Of a stretch of 8,986 nt of DNA, positions 6,370 to 8,986 are shown piece by piece. The notes beneath the pieces were generated by a model. That model searched no databases, had not been told where the DNA came from, and worked only from the letters and a program-made list of their open reading frames with translations. The position numbers were made by a program, and so were the translations under genes. This DNA is from Collinsella sp. (GTDB taxonomy: Bacteria > Actinomycetota > Coriobacteriia > Coriobacteriales > Coriobacteriaceae): contig DXZO01000057.1 of assembly GCA_019419625.1 (NCBI GenBank), positions 54,816 through 63,801 of the forward strand. Reading direction: 5' to 3'. Within the stretch, counting starts at the first letter, position 1; every line of letters starts with the position of its first letter.

Positions 6370-6370
6370 T
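6341..6370 (+). promoter_or_regulatory. Promoter of the sotB-like gene, overlapping the terminator hairpin
   Basis: A perfect TATAAT (6365-6370) lies seven bases after the stem. CTGACG (6341-6346, four of six to TTGACA) is 18 bases upstream and falls in the loop of the feoAB hairpin. Transcription would start near 6377, about 27 bases before the ATG at 6404. Confidence 0.55.
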
Positions 6371-6403
6371 CGCCTCCGCTCAAAATGATTGGAGACGTTA
6401 TAT

Positions 6404-7600
6404 ATGAGTCAGGCAAGGCAAGACGGCATCACGATTAAGCAGTGGCTCCCGCTTATCGGGCTCGCCTGTTGTGCGTTCGTGTTCAACACGTCGGAGTTCA
6501 TGCCCATTGGCCTTCTGACTGATATTGCCGCGTCGTTCTCGCTCACCGAGGCCCAGGCCGGCATCATGATCTCGGTCTACGCCTGGGGCGTCATGCTGCT
6601 GTCGTTGCCGCTTATGGTGTTTGCCTCGCGCTTCGAGTTCAAGCGTATGCTGCTCGGCGTGCTTGCCGTGTTCTCGCTGGGTCAGTTCCTGTCCGCCGTG
6701 GCGCCTACCTATCCTATTTTGGTTTGCGCGCGTCTGGTGGTCGCCTGCGCGCATGCCGTGTTCTGGTCGGTCGCCTCGATCATGGCGTCGCGTCTGGTTG
6801 ACACGCGCCACGGGGCGCTCGCCATCAGCATGATCGCCACGGGCTCGTCCATCGCGCAGATCTTTGGCCTGCCGATCGGCCGCGCCATCGGACTGGCCGT
6901 GGGCTGGCGCATGACATTCGCCGTGGTTGGGGCCCTCTCTGCCGCTTCGGTGGTGTATCAGGCAGCGGTGTTCCCGGCCATGCCGGCGGGCGAGCGCTTT
7001 ACCGTCAAACAGCTGCCCGAGCTGCTCAAGAACCCGTTCCTCATCGCGCTCTACGCGGTCACGGTCTTTATGGCGACCGGCTACTACGCGGGTTACAGCT
7101 ATATCGAGCCCTTCCTGGCGCAGGTCGCCCATGTCGACGCAAGCGCCATCACCATGACGCTGACGGCGTTTGGCTGCTCCGGTCTGCTCGGAAGCTGGCT
7201 GTTCGGCCGACTGTTCGATGGCCATCGCTTTCCGTTCTTGGCTATCACACTCTCCGGCGTGCCTGTGGCTCTGCTGCTCATGGGTCCGGTTGCACCGTCG
7301 CTCGTCGCCGTTCTCGCTGTTTGCGCGCTATGGGGCTGCTGCTCCACGGCCTTTAACGTGGCGTTTCAGGCCGAGCTCATCAAGTACACGCCGGCGGATT
7401 CGTCGGCCGTCGCCATGTCGATCTTCTCGGGCCTGTTTAACCTCGGCATCGGCACGGGCACCGCGATCGGCGGCGCCGTGGTTTCGGGTCCCGGTATCAC
7501 CTGGATTGGCTTCGCGGGCGGGGCGATTACCGTCGTGGGCGTCATCCTCGCCATTACGGTGCTGTTCCCGGCCATACGCCGCGCAAAGCCCGTCGCCTAA
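6404..7600 (+). CDS. sotB: MFS sugar efflux transporter, SotB/YdeA-like
   Basis: This 398-residue inner-membrane protein has about twelve hydrophobic segments (roughly 14-36, 51-72, 82-100, 104-128, 138-160, 167-190, 212-238, 247-270, 277-295, 300-320, 335-360, 366-390). It closely follows the E. coli SotB (YdeA) pattern: FVFNTSEFMPIGLLTDIA (25-42), SVYAWGVMLLSLPLM (57-71), AHAVFWSV (116-123), ATGSS and GLPIGR (145-160), GWRMTF (167-172), YAGYSYIEPF (228-237) and FSGLFNLGIG (341-350). SotB exports arabinose, lactose and IPTG-like sugars by proton antiport; the actual substrate here is inferred. The ATG at 6404 has GGAG (6391-6394) at nine bases; an in-frame TTG at 6389 overlaps that site and is rejected. 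It sits between feoAB and a GH13 glucan hydrolase, and a large inverted repeat lies just after its stop. A drug-efflux role is the alternative. Confidence 0.9.
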   Translation: MSQARQDGITIKQWLPLIGLACCAFVFNTSEFMPIGLLTDIAASFSLTEAQAGIMISVYAWGVMLLSLPLMVFASRFEFKRMLLGVLAVFSLGQFLSAVAPTYPILVCARLVVACAHAVFWSVASIMASRLVDTRHGALAISMIATGSSIAQIFGLPIGRAIGLAVGWRMTFAVVGALSAASVVYQAAVFPAMPAGERFTVKQLPELLKNPFLIALYAVTVFMATGYYAGYSYIEPFLAQVAHVDASAITMTLTAFGCSGLLGSWLFGRLFDGHRFPFLAITLSGVPVALLLMGPVAPSLVAVLAVCALWGCCSTAFNVAFQAELIKYTPADSSAVAMSIFSGLFNLGIGTGTAIGGAVVSGPGITWIGFAGGAITVVGVILAITVLFPAIRRAKPVA

Positions 7601-7615
7601 TCACGTTCCCTCATC

Positions 7616-7682
7616 AGTTGCGGTGGAATAGAGACTGTTTGCCCGGTTTATTGGTCTCAACAGTCCCTATTTCACCGCAACT
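7616..7682. repeat. 67-bp near-perfect inverted repeat, MITE/REP-like, possibly a terminator
   Basis: Two 24-base arms (7616-7639 and 7659-7682) pair at all but two positions: one G-U wobble and one A-C mismatch on the plus strand. The loop is 19 bases (7640-7658). The outer arms read AGTTGCGGTG and CACCGCAACT. An alternative short stem GAGAC (7631-7635) with GTCTC (7654-7658) is also possible. On the plus strand the stem is followed by TATTTT, so it may terminate sotB transcription. Arm length and imperfect symmetry suggest a dispersed mobile mini-repeat, but only one copy lies in this window and no target duplication is evident. Confidence 0.7.
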
Positions 7683-7712
7683 TATTTTGGGGGAGGGGAT
7701 GCGCGGCGGGCA

Positions 7713-7718
7713 TACAAT
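7713..7718 (+). promoter_or_regulatory. Possible -10 element for the GH13 gene
   Basis: TACAAT matches five of six bases of TATAAT and lies 36 bases before the ATG at 7755. The region 16-18 bases upstream is G-rich and offers no credible -35, so an activator or a weak promoter would be needed. Confidence 0.4.
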
Positions 7719-7754
7719 GGATGGCGTTGCGTGAAAGATTACCGGGAGGTTGCT

Positions 7755-8986
7755 ATGTGGGCATACGAGACGACGTTCTACCAGATCTATCCGCTGGGCT
7801 TTTGCGGAGCTCCGCGCGAAAACGCCGCGCCCGTTGCCGAAGATGAGCTCGCCCAGGCTGCCAACGCAGCGCCCAACCCCGATGCGCCCATCATGAAGAT
7901 CGCCCAATGGGCCGACTACCTGCAAGAGCTCGGCATCGGTGCTGTGCTCATTAACCCGCCGCTCGAATCCGACAGCCATGGCTACGACACGCGCAGCCTG
8001 CGCCATATCGACCGTCGCCTGGGTGGGGATGCCGATTTTGCCGCCGTGTGCGAGACGCTGCACGCCCATGGCATCCGCGTGGTGCTCGATGCGGTCTTCA
8101 ACCATGTGGGCCGTGGCTTTTGGGCCTTCCGCGATGTGCAGGAGCGCAAGTGGGACTCGCCCTACAAGGATTGGTTCCACATCAGCTTTGACGGCGACTC
8201 CTGCTATGGCGATGGCTTTTGGTACGAGGGCTGGGAAGGCCATTTTGAGCTCGTGAAGCTCAACCTGCAAAACCCCGCCGTGGTCGATTACCTGCTCGAG
8301 TCCGTGCGCCGTTGGGCCGACGTCTTTGGCGTCGACGGCCTGCGCCTGGACGTTGCCTATATGCTCGACCGCGACTTTATGCGCCGCCTGCACGCCTTTG
8401 CCCGTGAGCTCAAGCCCGACTTTGTGCTGATCGGCGAGACGCTCCACGGCGACTACAACCAGATCGTCAACGACGAGATGCTCGACTCCTGCACCAACTA
8501 CGAGTGCTACAAGGGCCTGTACTCCAGCTTTAACTCGGTCAATATGTTCGAGATCGCGCACTCGCTGCACCGCCAGTTTGGCGGTGACCCGTGGTGCATT
8601 TATCGCGGCAAGCATCTGCTGTCGTTTGTCGACAACCACGATGTGCCGCGCCTGGCGAGCATCCTTACCGACAAGTCCTGTCTGCGCCCCGCTTATGGCA
8701 TGCTCTTTGGCATGCCGGGCATTCCGTGCGTCTACTATGGCAGCGAGTGGGGGATTCCTGGCGAAAAGGGCGGCCCCGATGGTGACTGGGCGCTGCGACC
8801 TGCGCTCGATGAGCCTGCGCCCAACGAGCTGACGGCCTTCATCAAGCAGCTCGCGCACCTGCGCTCGGCAGACGACGCGGCGGCCCGTGCCCTCAACTAT
8901 GGTGCCTATCGCAACGTGGTGATTCAGAACAAGCAGCTGCTGTTCGAGCGCGCCTGCGACGACGCGACGGTGCTCGTGGCGGTCAA
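7755..8986 (+). CDS. GH13 alpha-amylase-family glycoside hydrolase (partial, 3' end missing)
   Basis: The first 410 codons are present and the frame is still open at the window edge. All four GH13 regions are visible: region I DAVFNHVG (112-119), region II GLRLDV (195-200) with nucleophile D199, region III IGETLHG (226-232) with acid/base E228, and region IV FVDNHDVPR (291-299) with the transition-state aspartate D296. A later YYGSEWGIPGEKG (327-339) is typical of the barrel end. There is no signal peptide and no N-terminal carbohydrate-binding domain: the barrel begins at once (ETTFYQIYPLGF), so the enzyme should act in the cytoplasm on imported alpha-glucans such as maltodextrins. An alanine- and proline-rich insertion (about 20-46) lies between the first strand and the first helix. 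GGGAGG (7744-7749) is five bases before the ATG. A cyclomaltodextrinase or neopullulanase-like activity is the best guess. Trehalose synthase and isomaltase subfamilies cannot be excluded from the visible part. Confidence 0.93.
   Translation, partial: MWAYETTFYQIYPLGFCGAPRENAAPVAEDELAQAANAAPNPDAPIMKIAQWADYLQELGIGAVLINPPLESDSHGYDTRSLRHIDRRLGGDADFAAVCETLHAHGIRVVLDAVFNHVGRGFWAFRDVQERKWDSPYKDWFHISFDGDSCYGDGFWYEGWEGHFELVKLNLQNPAVVDYLLESVRRWADVFGVDGLRLDVAYMLDRDFMRRLHAFARELKPDFVLIGETLHGDYNQIVNDEMLDSCTNYECYKGLYSSFNSVNMFEIAHSLHRQFGGDPWCIYRGKHLLSFVDNHDVPRLASILTDKSCLRPAYGMLFGMPGIPCVYYGSEWGIPGEKGGPDGDWALRPALDEPAPNELTAFIKQLAHLRSADDAAARALNYGAYRNVVIQNKQLLFERACDDATVLVAV

Noticed and set aside
6389..6403. TTG start adding five residues to the sotB-like protein
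   Set aside because: The TTG overlaps the GGAG ribosome binding site used by the ATG at 6404 and has no site of its own.
7614..8858. 414-codon minus-strand frame opposite the GH13 gene
   Set aside because: It runs through the inverted repeat and opposes a gene with all four GH13 motifs. It is a shadow frame.

Overview
The window looks like chromosomal DNA from a high-GC, gut-type Actinomycetota, most probably a Coriobacteriia member such as Collinsella. That placement is an inference from the GC-rich third codon positions, strong GGAGG ribosome binding sites, the gene repertoire and the compact intergenic style. No rRNA, tRNA, CRISPR array, transposase or phage gene is visible. I found seven protein genes, and together they cover almost everything.

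Layout. Two genes on the minus strand occupy the left quarter: asparaginyl-tRNA synthetase (asnS, GTG start at 1541, stop at 138) and a stand-alone glucose-type PTS EIIA protein (start 2286, stop 1723). Each is followed by its own intrinsic terminator (about 56-90 and 1647-1685). A 246-bp divergent control region (2287-2532) separates EIIA from the plus-strand genes: an alpha/beta-hydrolase esterase (2533-3432), a 106-residue beta-rich protein of unknown function (3480-3800), a fused FeoA-FeoB ferrous iron transporter (GTG start 3922, stop 6282), a SotB-like MFS sugar-efflux transporter (6404-7600), and a GH13 alpha-amylase-family enzyme that starts at 7755 and runs off the right edge.

How the genes relate. 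There is no single operon: most genes have their own promoter-like sequence and several are separated by hairpins. Carbohydrate handling recurs (PTS EIIA with a LacI-type palindrome in its leader, a possible carbohydrate esterase, a sugar exporter, a cytoplasmic alpha-glucan hydrolase), while asnS and feoAB are housekeeping and metal uptake.

The least ordinary signals are non-coding. They are a 67-bp near-perfect inverted repeat between sotB and the GH13 gene that looks like a dispersed mini-repeat doubling as a terminator; nested inverted repeats with two GGTTANCC elements in the feoAB leader; a 13-bp palindrome before the small unknown gene; and a promoter for sotB that appears interleaved with the feoAB terminator hairpin. 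I do not see convincing evidence for a wholly new multi-gene system.
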